DNA of 63,615 bases, taken from Streptococcus cuniculipharyngis. Its GTDB lineage: Bacteria > Bacillota > Bacilli > Lactobacillales > Streptococcaceae. The notes beneath the pieces were generated by a model that was given only the letters and a program-made list of their open reading frames with translations, did no database searches and was not told the DNA's origin. This document shows positions 1 through 8,808 of this stretch, piece by piece; position 1 is the stretch's first letter; the number at the start of each line of letters is the position of its first letter. The translations under genes were made by a program, and so were the position numbers. The stretch is taken from NCBI RefSeq assembly GCF_007859195.1, contig NZ_VOHL01000007.1, positions 1 through 63,615 of the forward strand, written 5' to 3'.

Positions 1-243
1 CTTTTTACACTTTTTTTGAAAATTTTTATCAAGCTTTTAGGTCGATTAACTTAGTGACCTTTCCGTCAACTTTTTATATCTTATCATAGTTTATCTATTC
101 TGTCTACTCCTTTGGCTAGTTTTTTGAGGTTTTTTCTATGTTAAACGGCACTTATCCTCAATCAACATGTCTCCATAGTCTATGACAAAGATTTTTGATA
201 TAATAAAGACTAATGGTTATATACTATAAGAAAGGATTTTCCC
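1..243. other. AT-rich intergenic region upstream of exoA
   Basis: No convincing gene is visible. A TATAAT hexamer at 199-204 and a ribosome binding site (AAAGGA) just before position 244 are the likely exoA expression signals; no good -35 box is apparent. The left part is very A/T-rich and could hold the promoter of a leftward gene beyond the window, but no complete promoter can be defended. Confidence 0.5.
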
Positions 244-1074
244 ATGAAGTTAATTTCTTGGAACATTGACTCCCTCAATGCAGCCCTGACCAGTGACTCA
301 GCTCGTGCTCTACTTTCGCGCACTGTTCTTGATACCTTGGTTAATCAGGAAGCAGACGTTATTGCCATTCAGGAGACAAAGCTTTCTGCTAAGGGGCCAA
401 CAAAAAAACACCTTGAACTCCTAGCTGGTTATTTCCCCGACCACCATATTGTCTGGCGGTCTTCTCAAGAACCTGCTCGTAAAGGCTATGCGGGTACTAT
501 GTTCCTCTATCGTAAAACACTTAACCCAATCATCACTTATCCCAAAATTGATGCTCCCTCAACCATGGATGATGAGGGCCGAATCATCACTCTTGAATTT
601 GAAGACTTTTTCATCACTCAAGTTTACACACCAAATGCTGGCGATGGTCTAAAACGTCTCGCAGAGCGACAGGTTTGGGATGCCAAATACGCAGAATACC
701 TTGCTGACCTAGACCGGCAAAAGCCTGTCTTAGCAACTGGTGATTTTAATGTTGCCCATCATGAAATTGACCTTGCTAACCCAAGTAGTAACCGTCGTTC
801 CCCTGGCTTTACTGACGAAGAACGACTGGGTTTTACCAATCTTTTGGCCAAAGGCTTCACTGATACTTTCCGCCACCTACACGGGAATATTCCTGACCAA
901 TACACTTGGTGGGCTCAACGAAGCAAGACTAGTAAGATTAACAACACAGGGTGGAGAATTGATTACTGGCTTGTCAGCAATCGAATTGCAGAACAAGTTA
1001 CCCAGTCAAACATGATCTCATCCGGAGACCGGCAAGATCACACTCCCATTCTTTTAGAAATTACTCTTGATTAA
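244..1074 (+). CDS. exoA: Exodeoxyribonuclease III (AP endonuclease)
   Basis: Mg-dependent 3'-5' exonuclease and AP endonuclease of base-excision repair, cytosolic. The 276-residue length is normal for streptococcal ExoA. Visible family motifs are SWNIDS near the N-terminus (active-site Asn), AIQETK (metal-binding Glu) around residue 43, TGDFNVAH (catalytic Asp/Asn) around 165, and the C-terminal RQDHTPI with the catalytic Asp-His. Start at 244 is supported by AAAGGA 7-8 bases upstream. It is a single-gene unit ended by a bidirectional terminator shared with the converging operon. Confidence 0.95.
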   Translation: MKLISWNIDSLNAALTSDSARALLSRTVLDTLVNQEADVIAIQETKLSAKGPTKKHLELLAGYFPDHHIVWRSSQEPARKGYAGTMFLYRKTLNPIITYPKIDAPSTMDDEGRIITLEFEDFFITQVYTPNAGDGLKRLAERQVWDAKYAEYLADLDRQKPVLATGDFNVAHHEIDLANPSSNRRSPGFTDEERLGFTNLLAKGFTDTFRHLHGNIPDQYTWWAQRSKTSKINNTGWRIDYWLVSNRIAEQVTQSNMISSGDRQDHTPILLEITLD

Positions 1075-1098
1075 AAACCTAGGTTAAACCTAGGTTTT
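1074..1098. terminator. Bidirectional terminator, exoA / ArsC-like gene
   Basis: An 11-bp near-perfect stem with core AACCTAGGT / ACCTAGGTT, a 3-base loop, A-tract on the left and T-tract on the right. It can serve exoA on the plus strand and the converging operon on the minus strand. Confidence 0.85.
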
Positions 1099-1453
1099 AT
1101 TTTAATGTCAAATTGCTATAAGGTGTACGATAGCCAACTTGGAGAATCTGATCACCATCGGCTAATATCGGACGTTTAATCAACATGCCGTCCTCAGCTA
1201 AATGAGCTAACAACTCTTCCTGTGACAAAGAGTCAAATCTATCTTTCAAACCTAATTGACGGTAAGAATTACCACTCGTATTAAATAGTTTTTTTACTGG
1301 AAAATCTTGATTGGCCAACCAGGCTTGTAATTGACTGACTTGCGGTGGATTAGCTTTAATATCAATGGCTACAAATGCCACCCCCAGTTCTTCTAATTCT
1401 TTTTTAGCCGACCGACAGGTCGAACATTTAGGATATTCATAAAATGTTAACAT
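1097..1453 (-). CDS. ArsC/Spx-family thioredoxin-fold protein
   Basis: 118-residue protein of the ArsC/Spx/YffB family. It opens with FYEYPKCSTCRSAKKELEELG, so the redox motif is CSTC (CxxC) at the first beta-alpha turn, and a C-terminal KRPIL segment follows, where family members carry a conserved Arg-Pro. Start at 1453 is chosen because it matches the family N-terminus and has AGAGG upstream; a longer frame to 1528 would overlap the preceding gene. It is last in the tmk-holB-yabA-rsmI operon, one base after the previous stop. Arsenate reductase activity is not implied; a regulator or general thiol oxidoreductase is equally possible. Confidence 0.85.
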   Translation of the reverse strand: MLTFYEYPKCSTCRSAKKELEELGVAFVAIDIKANPPQVSQLQAWLANQDFPVKKLFNTSGNSYRQLGLKDRFDSLSQEELLAHLAEDGMLIKRPILADGDQILQVGYRTPYSNLTLK

Positions 1454-1454
1454 T

Positions 1455-1817
1455 TCACCGTCTACCTCTTTTTGATTTTTTAACTTTTTTACCATCAGCA
1501 AGTGGGGCCAACTGGTAGCCTGAAGCATAATACTCTAATGTCGTCAACTGATCAACCACTAGATAGGATTGGGAAAATAGGCCTAGCCCCTGTTTTTGCT
1601 TGGTAAAACGTTCCTTAAGTTGATTGGCATAAGATCGTTTGGTCGCCCTATCCAAGTTCTGTCCTAGCTTAGGCAGACCTGAGAGCTTAAAATTCCCTCC
1701 CACATCTCGAATAGGTACCATTGAACAGGCAGTTTTGAAATATTCTACCCTCGTTTGTCGATCTACCAATACCGATAAGGAAGAAAATAAACGAAATTCA
1801 ACAAAACGTTCAGTCAT
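1455..1817 (-). CDS. Uncharacterised 120-residue protein, basic tail
   Basis: I do not recognise this family. The protein has a mixed N-terminal region, a central stretch with PIRDVGGNFKLSGLP, and ends in the strongly basic KKVKKSKRGRR, which suggests contact with nucleic acid or ribosome (inference). No signal peptide or membrane segment. ATG at 1817 shares bases with the rsmI stop (TGATG) and has GAGG upstream, so it is translationally coupled to rsmI. The next gene begins one base after its stop. Its place in a replication and rRNA-methylation operon hints at an information-processing role only. Confidence 0.75.
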   Translation of the reverse strand: MTERFVEFRLFSSLSVLVDRQTRVEYFKTACSMVPIRDVGGNFKLSGLPKLGQNLDRATKRSYANQLKERFTKQKQGLGLFSQSYLVVDQLTTLEYYASGYQLAPLADGKKVKKSKRGRR

Positions 1818-2689
1818 CAATCAACCTCACTATCTAAACCATGGTAACTATGATACAATTCCTGTCGGTTAAGACCATAGGTTTTGGCAATTTTTTTGAT
1901 GGCATGATTGGTTTTTTCACCTTGAGCAATCAGTTCTTCTACCAACTCTAGAGGATCAATCACCTCAGTTGACGGTCGAGAGGATTGAGCGCCCGCAACG
2001 AGAAGGAGACATTCTCCTTTAACTGGGTTAGATTCTAGATGGGCGATAATCTCTTCACAATAACCGCGTTGGTATTCCTCATAAAGTTTTGTCAATTCCC
2101 TAACTAAAACTACCTGCCGATTTCCATAGACTTCCTTGATATTGGTTAACGTATCCACAAGCCTATAAGGGGACTCGTAATAAATTTGTGTTTCCGGATA
2201 GTCTTTCTTGCTTTCAAAAAAAGCACGCTGCTGACCTTTTTTACGAGGTAAAAAACCATAAAAAACATGAGGTTGCGGCAACAGTCCACTCGCAATCAAA
2301 CCAGTCAAACCTGCCGATGGTCCCGGCAAAGCAATAACGGGAATGTCCTTCTCGATAGCTGCCAATACCAAATCATGTCCTGGATCAGAAATGCTCGGCA
2401 TTCCCGCATCGGATACTTGAGCGATTGATTGACCAGCTTCCAGAAGAGCCAACAGACCTGGGATTTTTTCACGAGCATTATGTTCATGGAAGCTCACTTG
2501 GCGACCTGGAATAGAAAAATGTTTTAATAGTTGGCCCGTATTACGCGTATCCTCCGCGCAGATAACATCAACTGCTTTCAACACCTCAAGAGCCCGCAGG
2601 CTGATATCTTGGAGATTACCAATGGGAGTTGGAACCAGGTAGAGCTTACCCGATTTTTCTTCTCCCTTAAAACTCTTTTGAATTTTCAC
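1817..2689 (-). CDS. rsmI: 16S rRNA (cytidine-1402-2'-O)-methyltransferase
   Basis: SAM-dependent enzyme that 2'-O-methylates C1402 in the ribosomal P site. Full-length at 290 residues. TP-methylase fold motifs seen: LYLVPTPIGNLQDIS at the N-terminus, CAEDTRNTG, FHEHNA, QVSDAGMPSISDPG, ALPGPSA and IYYESPYR. The start is GTG, overlapping the yabA stop as TAGTG, and the resulting N-terminus (MKIQKSFKG) fits streptococcal homologs. The rsmI-yabA link is conserved in Firmicutes. Confidence 0.95.
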   Translation of the reverse strand: MKIQKSFKGEEKSGKLYLVPTPIGNLQDISLRALEVLKAVDVICAEDTRNTGQLLKHFSIPGRQVSFHEHNAREKIPGLLALLEAGQSIAQVSDAGMPSISDPGHDLVLAAIEKDIPVIALPGPSAGLTGLIASGLLPQPHVFYGFLPRKKGQQRAFFESKKDYPETQIYYESPYRLVDTLTNIKEVYGNRQVVLVRELTKLYEEYQRGYCEEIIAHLESNPVKGECLLLVAGAQSSRPSTEVIDPLELVEELIAQGEKTNHAIKKIAKTYGLNRQELYHSYHGLDSEVD

Positions 2690-3006
2690 TATGCTTTTCT
2701 TTCTATTTGTTCATCACAGAAGAGGCATTCTCCTAGATCACGGCGTTGACCGTAAAGGTCGATACAAACATGAAAACCATCTTCATAGGTTTTTCGTAGG
2801 GTATTTTGCACCTCTTCACTGGTCTGATGACGCCCCTTAGCAAGCTGGTTTAAACGCTCACGTAATTTACTATTTTCTAAATGGAGGCGAGCATTTTCCT
2901 CTGCTAAAGCCTGAGCTTGCTTTTTCATGGCCTCTACATCAGCTAATGTTAACATCAGATTTTGGGAAACCCCATCAAAAATACCGAATAATTCTTTTTT
3001 TACCAT
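2689..3006 (-). CDS. yabA: Replication initiation control protein YabA
   Basis: Negative regulator of initiation that bridges DnaA and the DnaN sliding clamp. The 105-residue protein has the two-part family plan: an N-terminal leucine-zipper coiled coil (about residues 1-55) and a C-terminal zinc-binding module with His-x-Cys followed by CLFC (FHVCIDLYGQ...GECLFCDEQ). It sits 7 bases after holB and overlaps rsmI by one base, so one transcript carries clamp-loader, initiation brake and rRNA methylase. Confidence 0.93.
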   Translation of the reverse strand: MVKKELFGIFDGVSQNLMLTLADVEAMKKQAQALAEENARLHLENSKLRERLNQLAKGRHQTSEEVQNTLRKTYEDGFHVCIDLYGQRRDLGECLFCDEQIERKA

Positions 3007-3013
3007 ATTTTCC

Positions 3014-3892
3014 TCAACTGATTATCATATATTCCAAGGCACTTTGGAAACTAACATGGCTACGCCACATGCCATAAGCGACATGCAACTTGGTCAAATA
3101 ATCTCTGGCCTGCTTTTCTTTTTTTCTTTTGGCTAACAAAACGGTCAAAAGGGCTAACCCCTGTTCCTGCTCTGTTTTTTCTAAGCAAAGGTTAGCCAGA
3201 CGGGCAGATTCTAGAAAGGCCTGTTCTGGCTGGGTCATTAGCTTATCAACGAAATTTTCCCATCCGCGAATTTGGTCCAATAATCTCGTATTCTTGGCCA
3301 TGCTCATCGCCTCATCTATCGTTTTTGCCAAATGAGACACCGCCTCGGCCTGATTCTTTAATAAGCCCTGACCAAGTAGTAACTCCATCAAATAGGTCTC
3401 ATTCTTCATGAAAGAAACCAGTTGACAACGACTCCTGATTGTAGGCAAAACCTTGCTGCTATCACTGGTTAGGAGGAAAATCGTCAAATCTGCCGGCGGC
3501 TCTTCAATGACCTTCAAGAGACGGTTACTCGCATTAGGGTGCATCTTTTCAGCATCACAAATGATAAAGACTTGACGATTACTTTCAAAACCTGACTGGG
3601 AAGATTCACGTAAAGCATCACGAATCAGTTCCGTTTTCAAAACCTGACCTGTCGGGCGAATCACATGGACATCAGAAAAGTCCCCGGCCTGAATCAGACG
3701 ACAGGAGCGACAATCTCCACAAGGAAGCCCCTGCTCCAGCTTTAAGCAAAAGCGACTTTGGGCTAAAAAGAGAGCCAATTCAAAACTACCAAAATAACCA
3801 TCAAAAAGATAAGCGTGACTCAAACGTCCTGACGACAACACCTGACAAAAATCACTGTATATCTTTGCTTGTACCTGTTCCAAATCCATCAT
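3014..3892 (-). CDS. holB: DNA polymerase III delta' subunit
   Basis: Clamp-loader stator subunit, 292 residues. The zinc-binding cysteine cluster is visible around residues 51-63 (C-GDCRSC), followed by DVHVIRP and [15 protein letters not shown], typical of delta'. The P-loop position reads GYFGSFEL rather than a real Walker A, normal for the non-hydrolysing delta' subunit. ATG at 3892 overlaps the tmk stop (ATGA). In Bacillus a ricT/yaaT gene lies between holB and yabA; here the two are only 7 bases apart. Confidence 0.93.
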   Translation of the reverse strand: MMDLEQVQAKIYSDFCQVLSSGRLSHAYLFDGYFGSFELALFLAQSRFCLKLEQGLPCGDCRSCRLIQAGDFSDVHVIRPTGQVLKTELIRDALRESSQSGFESNRQVFIICDAEKMHPNASNRLLKVIEEPPADLTIFLLTSDSSKVLPTIRSRCQLVSFMKNETYLMELLLGQGLLKNQAEAVSHLAKTIDEAMSMAKNTRLLDQIRGWENFVDKLMTQPEQAFLESARLANLCLEKTEQEQGLALLTVLLAKRKKEKQARDYLTKLHVAYGMWRSHVSFQSALEYMIIS

Positions 3893-4533
3893 GATAGGTC
3901 CTGTAAAAGTTGTTTAAGCTGACTTTCCGCCTCGGCCACTACCTGACTTAAGTCTTGATTGGCATCAATCACAACAATCCGATCAGTATGTTGCTGGGCC
4001 AAAGCCTGATAACCCTGACGGACACGCTGGTGAAGTTCTAATGTTTCTAAATCCAGACGATTGACCTCACGCTGACCGCTTTCCTGAATACGAGCTAGAC
4101 CAATTTCCGACGGGACGTCAAAATACAAGGTTTTATCCGGCTGATAGCCATCGGTCGCATAATCATTGAGCCAGCCAATTTCAGCAATATCTAAACCTCG
4201 GCCATAACCTTGATAAGCAACCGAACTGTCAATAAAACGATCCAACAAGACTAACTGGCCTTTTTCTAAAGCCGGCAGTATTTTTTCAACCATGTGTTGG
4301 CGACGAGCGGCGATATAAAGCAACAACTCAGTTTTAGCATCCATTGACGTATGATTGACATCCAGGATAATCTCTCGAATTTTTTCAGAAATCGCAATCC
4401 CGCCAGGCTCACGCGTCACTAAAACACCCTCTTCTCCTAATTGCTCCTTCAATTTCGGCAACAATGCCTCTAAAACCGAGGTTTTCCCTGCACCATCTGG
4501 CCCCTCTACAGATACCAACCTTCCCTTTACCAT
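3889..4533 (-). CDS. tmk: Thymidylate kinase
   Basis: Phosphorylates dTMP to dTDP for DNA synthesis. 214 residues, usual length. Walker [11 protein letters not shown] near residue 10, DR(F/Y) motif as [19 protein letters not shown], and a lid with [14 protein letters not shown]. First gene of the tmk-holB-yabA-rsmI operon; SD GGAGAG lies 4-5 bases before ATG. A weak TTGATAAAAT region about 30-40 bases upstream is the probable promoter area. Confidence 0.96.
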   Translation of the reverse strand: MVKGRLVSVEGPDGAGKTSVLEALLPKLKEQLGEEGVLVTREPGGIAISEKIREIILDVNHTSMDAKTELLLYIAARRQHMVEKILPALEKGQLVLLDRFIDSSVAYQGYGRGLDIAEIGWLNDYATDGYQPDKTLYFDVPSEIGLARIQESGQREVNRLDLETLELHQRVRQGYQALAQQHTDRIVVIDANQDLSQVVAEAESQLKQLLQDLS

Positions 4534-4608
4534 AGCCTCTCCTTGCTTTATCTAATACATCTATTTTATCAAATTTTTTCGAAAAAAACACTGATTTACC
4601 AATCAACA

Positions 4609-4638
4609 AAAAAGTCGGCAGTTTAAAACTGCCAACTT
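4609..4638 (-). terminator. Terminator of the CBS-ACT gene
   Basis: Stem AAGTTGGCAGTTT / AAACTGCCGACTT on the minus strand with one mismatch, followed by a run of six T. Confidence 0.85.
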
Positions 4639-4651
4639 CTAGATTTGCTTC

Positions 4652-5308
4652 TTATAAGACTTTAACTTGGGTTTGGCTGATGCTGTCAACATGAACACCT
4701 TGCTCTTGCAAATGAGCTTGTAAATCATCGATATTCAGACCTCCCTCTAGCTGAACCTCAACCACAACCTTGTCATCATTTTCCTTATTAACAACGACAC
4801 TACGAATGTTAACCTGATCATCGGCAAAAATTTTGACCACTTTTTCAAAAGCACCTGCCTCATCTTTCAAGAACAACCGAACGCGGATCCCTTCTTCGCC
4901 ATAGCCTGAAACCTTTAGGAAAGTTCTGAAAACATCGCGGTCAGTGATAATACCTGACATAACTCCATTTTCTGCTACCGGAAGAACACCAATCTTGTTG
5001 GTCATCATCACATAAATAGCATCTTCTAGATTGGCATAAGGCGAAATCGTAATAACATCCTTTATCATAACTTCCCTAACCTTGGTCTTATTGAGTAAAT
5101 AATTCATCTCATAAATGGATAGACTGGTTGCCTTAGAAGGAGTCGCTTCTGCCATGGTTCCTGCCGTTACCAAGCCAATCAAGCGGTCATTTTCAATGAC
5201 CGGCAAGCGGCGTAACCCTTGTTCTTTCATCAAATCAGCAGCATGGGCAACACTTGTATCTGGTGAAATATACACTACTTTTTTTGTCATAAAATCTTTA
5301 ACTGCCAT
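4652..5308 (-). CDS. CBS-pair plus ACT domain protein (AcuB-like)
   Basis: 218 residues: two CBS motifs (about 3-60 and 75-130; VKDFMTKKVVYISPD, LRRLPVIEND, KIGVLPVAENG, GIITDRDVF) and a C-terminal ACT-like domain (about 140-210). Such proteins sense adenine nucleotides or amino acids; substrate unknown. ATG at 5308 is chosen over the upstream TTG because GGAGG lies 7 bases ahead and MAVKDFM is the usual N-terminus. Monocistronic, with an extended -10 promoter (TGGTATAAT, hexamer 5341-5346) and its own terminator. It lies downstream of the liv operon but is separated by the liv terminator. Confidence 0.85.
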   Translation of the reverse strand: MAVKDFMTKKVVYISPDTSVAHAADLMKEQGLRRLPVIENDRLIGLVTAGTMAEATPSKATSLSIYEMNYLLNKTKVREVMIKDVITISPYANLEDAIYVMMTNKIGVLPVAENGVMSGIITDRDVFRTFLKVSGYGEEGIRVRLFLKDEAGAFEKVVKIFADDQVNIRSVVVNKENDDKVVVEVQLEGGLNIDDLQAHLQEQGVHVDSISQTQVKVL

Positions 5309-5380
5309 CAGCAAACCTCCATCTCTTCTTTTCTAATCTTATTATACCATAAATGGAAAGCGATTTCCTTGTTTTTAAAA

Positions 5381-5406
5381 AATCTCCGACTATTTAGTCA
5401 GAGATT
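5381..5406 (-). terminator. Terminator of the liv operon
   Basis: Stem AATCTC-TGACTA / TAGTC-GAGATT (one mismatch) on the minus strand followed by T6, 7 bases past the livF stop. Confidence 0.85.
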
Positions 5407-5412
5407 CTAGGA

Positions 5413-6123
5413 TTAGCCACCAAGATAGGCCTTACGGACCTCATCAGAAGCCAAAAGCTCTTGACCAGTTCCTGATAATACCACCTTACCTGTTTCCAAT
5501 ACATAACCGCGGTTAGCAATGGACAGAGCTTTATTGGCATTCTGCTCAATCAAAAGAACTGTCGTTCCTTGACGTTGAATATCCTGAATAATGTCAAAGA
5601 TTTCCTGGATGAAAATCGGCGCCAAACCCATAGATGGCTCGTCCAAGAGGAGTAACTTAGGTTGGCTCATGAGGGCACGCCCCATGGCCAACATCTGCTG
5701 CTCACCACCAGAAAGGGTTGCTGCATCTTGATTTTTCCGCTCTTCCAAGCGTGGGAAACGCGCAAAAATCTTTTTCAGATTGGCCTGGTTTTCTTCGCGG
5801 TTATTTTTCAAGAAGGCACCCATCTCCAGATTTTCCAAAACGGTCAAGCCTGAAAAGACATGGCGACCTTCTGGAACCTGTGACAAGCCATCAGCCACGA
5901 TTTTACGAGCAGGAACTTTTTGGATTTCATTGCCCAAGAAAGTAATTGTCCCGCTAGTTGGACGAACCAGACCTGAAATGGTCCGCAGGATAGAGGTTTT
6001 ACCCGCTCCATTGGCACCAATCAGGGTCACCACTTCCCCCTCGTTAACTTCAAAACTCACATTTTTGACAGCCTCGATAACACCGTAGCTGACTGACAAG
6101 TTATCAACTTTTAACATAGACAT
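5413..6123 (-). CDS. livF: Branched-chain amino-acid ABC transporter ATPase LivF
   Basis: Cytosolic ATP-binding subunit (236 residues) of the HAAT-family importer. Walker A GANGAGKTS, signature LSGGEQQMLAMGRAL, Walker B LLLLDEPSMGLAP, and the LivF hallmark VLLIEQN. It overlaps livG by one base and ends the operon. Leu/Ile/Val as substrate is inferred from family and from the five-gene livJHMGF order. Confidence 0.95.
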   Translation of the reverse strand: MSMLKVDNLSVSYGVIEAVKNVSFEVNEGEVVTLIGANGAGKTSILRTISGLVRPTSGTITFLGNEIQKVPARKIVADGLSQVPEGRHVFSGLTVLENLEMGAFLKNNREENQANLKKIFARFPRLEERKNQDAATLSGGEQQMLAMGRALMSQPKLLLLDEPSMGLAPIFIQEIFDIIQDIQRQGTTVLLIEQNANKALSIANRGYVLETGKVVLSGTGQELLASDEVRKAYLGG

Positions 6124-6887
6124 TAGGCGTCACCTCCTAGGTAGGCTTCAATTACTCGTTTATTGTTTTTGATTTCTTCTGGTGTGCCATGGGCAATCAA
6201 ACGACCATACTCCAACACATAAATCCGCTCAGTAACTTCCATGACCAGACTCATATCATGTTCAATCAAGATAATGGTAATACCGAATTCTTCCTTAATC
6301 TTACGAATCAAGCCTGTCAATTCAGCCGTTTCCTGTGGGTTCATTCCAGCAGCCGGCTCATCAAGGAAAAGAATCTTTGGATTTGTTGCCAAGGCACGGA
6401 CAATCTCCAAACGACGTTGTTGACCGTAAGGCAGGTTTTTAGCCAAAGTATCCGCATCCTTATCTAATTCAAAGATGGCTAATAGCTCCAAGGCCTTAGC
6501 CTTCAATTCTTCTTCGTTGGTATAAAATTTTGGTAAGCGTAGAAAGGAAGCTAATAGATTTGATTTACGCGTATTGCCCATGCCCACCAAAACATTTTCT
6601 AAAACCGTCATATTCTTAAAAAGACGGATATTTTGGAAGGTCCGCGACAACCCTAGCGAAGCAATGGCATAAGGTGTCTTCCCATTAAGAACTGTTCCTG
6701 CCAGGCTAACCGTTCCTTCACTTGGCTCATAAACCCCTGTTAGCAGATTAAATAGGGTCGTTTTCCCTGCACCGTTTGGCCCAATCAAACCAACCAGTTC
6801 CCCTTGGTTCAATTCCATGGTGACATCACCAACAGCAGTCAAGCCACCGAAATTTTTTGTCAGATTTTTTACTTCAAGAAGTGCCAT
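6123..6887 (-). CDS. livG: Branched-chain amino-acid ABC transporter ATPase LivG
   Basis: Second ATPase of the importer, 254 residues. Walker A GPNGAGKTT, the LivG-specific LSRTFQNIRLFKNMTVLENVLVG segment region (residues about 80-105), LPYGQQRRLEIVRAL signature, Walker B ILFLDEPAAGMNP, and LIEHDM. Start overlaps the livM stop and its stop overlaps livF, consistent with coupled translation and heterodimer assembly. Confidence 0.95.
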   Translation of the reverse strand: MALLEVKNLTKNFGGLTAVGDVTMELNQGELVGLIGPNGAGKTTLFNLLTGVYEPSEGTVSLAGTVLNGKTPYAIASLGLSRTFQNIRLFKNMTVLENVLVGMGNTRKSNLLASFLRLPKFYTNEEELKAKALELLAIFELDKDADTLAKNLPYGQQRRLEIVRALATNPKILFLDEPAAGMNPQETAELTGLIRKIKEEFGITIILIEHDMSLVMEVTERIYVLEYGRLIAHGTPEEIKNNKRVIEAYLGGDA

Positions 6888-7837
6888 TAGTTTTTGCCCT
6901 CCTTACCTTTTGCGAAAAATTTAGATAGCATGAGTTCTTTTGTTCCCAAGAGCCCTCCTGGACGGAAGACCATCACTAAAATCAAGGCTAGCGAATAAAT
7001 AATCATGCGTAGGTCTGAGAAATTTTGTAGAAACATGTTCAAAACACCCAAGACTACCGCAGCAACAACTGTACCAGTTACCGAACCAAGACCACCTAAA
7101 ACCGCAACGATGAGATAATCAATCGAACGCAGAATCGTAAAGTCTTTTGGGACAGCAGTTCCGAGATAACCAACGTAGAGTGAGCCAGCCACACTAGCCA
7201 TAATGGCTGCAATCACAAAGGTTAAAACCTTAGCTTTGGTGGTGTTAACTCCCATGGATTCTGCAGCAATTTCATCCTCACGTACAGCAATAACTTCACG
7301 TCCCATTGGGCTACGCAGGTAGTTTAACACCAAAATAACAATCAAAACAACAAAGAAGAAAACAATTGGCCAAGTAGTGTATTGTAAAATCCCTGTCAAA
7401 CCTGCGGCTCCATTGGTCAAGTTACCGCCATTGATGATTACCATACGGATGACCTCAGATACACCCAAAGTAGCAATGGCCAAGTAGTCCCCTTTCAAGC
7501 GTAGGGTGGGAATGCCGACAACTAAGGCAACCAAAGCTGCAATTACGGCACCGACCAACATTGAAAGGTAGAAGCCGGCATAAGTTGGCAAGCTTTTTGT
7601 CATGATGGCTGTCGCATAAGCACCAACCGCCATAAATCCTGCCTGTCCCAAAGGAAATTGACCTGAGAAACCAAGAATCAAGTTGGTTCCCAAAGCCATA
7701 ATCATGCTAATGCCAATTCCCATCAAAATTTGGACGTAATAAATGCCTAATAAACCTGATGAAATCAACAGAGATAGGACAACAAAGATTGACGCGATAA
7801 AGGCAAACCAGATAGCATTTACTTTTAGATTTTTCAT
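6887..7837 (-). CDS. livM: Branched-chain amino-acid ABC permease LivM
   Basis: 316-residue inner-membrane permease with about nine to ten hydrophobic segments. Family motif GQAGFMAVGAYATA near residue 65-78, GIPTLRLKGDYLAIATLG near 125, and the EAA-type cytoplasmic loop MGREVIAVREDEIAAESMG (about residue 175-195). Two bases separate it from livH. Confidence 0.94.
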   Translation of the reverse strand: MKNLKVNAIWFAFIASIFVVLSLLISSGLLGIYYVQILMGIGISMIMALGTNLILGFSGQFPLGQAGFMAVGAYATAIMTKSLPTYAGFYLSMLVGAVIAALVALVVGIPTLRLKGDYLAIATLGVSEVIRMVIINGGNLTNGAAGLTGILQYTTWPIVFFFVVLIVILVLNYLRSPMGREVIAVREDEIAAESMGVNTTKAKVLTFVIAAIMASVAGSLYVGYLGTAVPKDFTILRSIDYLIVAVLGGLGSVTGTVVAAVVLGVLNMFLQNFSDLRMIIYSLALILVMVFRPGGLLGTKELMLSKFFAKGKEGKN

Positions 7838-7839
7838 GC

Positions 7840-8709
7840 TTACACCTTCTCCTTCACGTTTTTACCGAGAATTCCTGCTGGTCTAACCAGAAGAATAACA
7901 ATCAAGATGATATAGACAACCGCGTCACGGAAACTTGAGAGACCGATTGAGACAGAGAATGTTTCCAAAAGACCAATGATGAAACCTCCGAGAGCGGCAC
8001 CTGGGATGATACCAATACCACCCAAAACGGCTGCGACAAAGGCCTTAATCCCTGGTGTCATCCCCATCAAAGGATCAATCGAATTGTAGTACAAACCGAT
8101 TAGCACACCCGCTGCACCTGCCAGGGCAGAACCCAGTGCAAACGTGAAACTAATGGTTGAGTTCACGTTGATTCCCATCAGCTGAGCCGCATCGCTATCA
8201 ACTGAAACCGCGCGCATGGCTTTCCCCATCTTGGTTTTCTTAACGATAAATTGTAGGGCCACCATCAAGGTTACCGATACAGCCAAAATGGTCAATTGAA
8301 CATTAGTAATGCTAATTGGACCCAAAGTATACTTGACCGTCTCTAGAGCTTGCGGAAAGGCACGCGTGTTGGCACCAACCAAATAGACCATGCCATATTC
8401 CAACAGGAAGGACACACCGATAGCCGTAATCAAGGCTGCAATCCGTGTCGAATTGCGGAGCGGACGATAGGCTAAAAATTCAATCAAGACACCTAAGGCA
8501 GCTGTCAAAACCATTGTCAACAAAAGGGCGACAAAGAAATTCATCTGAAATGTAGAGATCAAATAATAGCCAATAAAGGCACCCATCATGTAAAGGTCAC
8601 CGTGGGCAAAGTTGATCAACTTGATGATACCATAAACCATGGTATAGCCTAGGGCGATGAGGGCATAGACACTCCCCAAAATCAACCCATTGACAAGTTG
8701 CTGAAGCAT
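7840..8709 (-). CDS. livH: Branched-chain amino-acid ABC permease LivH
   Basis: 289-residue permease partner of LivM. Characteristic N-terminus LVNGLILGSVYALIALGYT and INFAHGDLYMMGAF, and the coupling loop KMGKAMRAVSVDSDAAQLMGI. It follows livJ after 99 bases that contain a strong stem-loop without T-run, so it is probably expressed at lower level than livJ from the same promoter. Confidence 0.94.
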   Translation of the reverse strand: MLQQLVNGLILGSVYALIALGYTMVYGIIKLINFAHGDLYMMGAFIGYYLISTFQMNFFVALLLTMVLTAALGVLIEFLAYRPLRNSTRIAALITAIGVSFLLEYGMVYLVGANTRAFPQALETVKYTLGPISITNVQLTILAVSVTLMVALQFIVKKTKMGKAMRAVSVDSDAAQLMGINVNSTISFTFALGSALAGAAGVLIGLYYNSIDPLMGMTPGIKAFVAAVLGGIGIIPGAALGGFIIGLLETFSVSIGLSSFRDAVVYIILIVILLVRPAGILGKNVKEKV

Positions 8710-8741
8710 AAAGTCACCAAACTTTCTATCAATAATAATGA

Positions 8742-8771
8742 ATAAGTGGAAGAAAGATTTCTTCCACTTAT
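8742..8771 (-). promoter_or_regulatory. livJ-livH intercistronic stem-loop
   Basis: A perfect 14-bp inverted repeat (ATAAGTGGAAGAAA / TTTCTTCCACTTAT) with a 2-base centre. On the coding strand it is not followed by a T-run, so it is better read as a 3' stabiliser of livJ mRNA or a partial terminator that lets the binding protein outnumber the permease. Confidence 0.75.
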
Positions 8772-8808
8772 GATATTTTAATTCAGACTAACTAAATAGT
8801 CAAGCCAA

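Noticed and set aside
5350..5366. cre site upstream of the CBS-ACT gene (TGGAAAGCGATTTCC)
   Set aside because: One extra base relative to the consensus spacing breaks the match.
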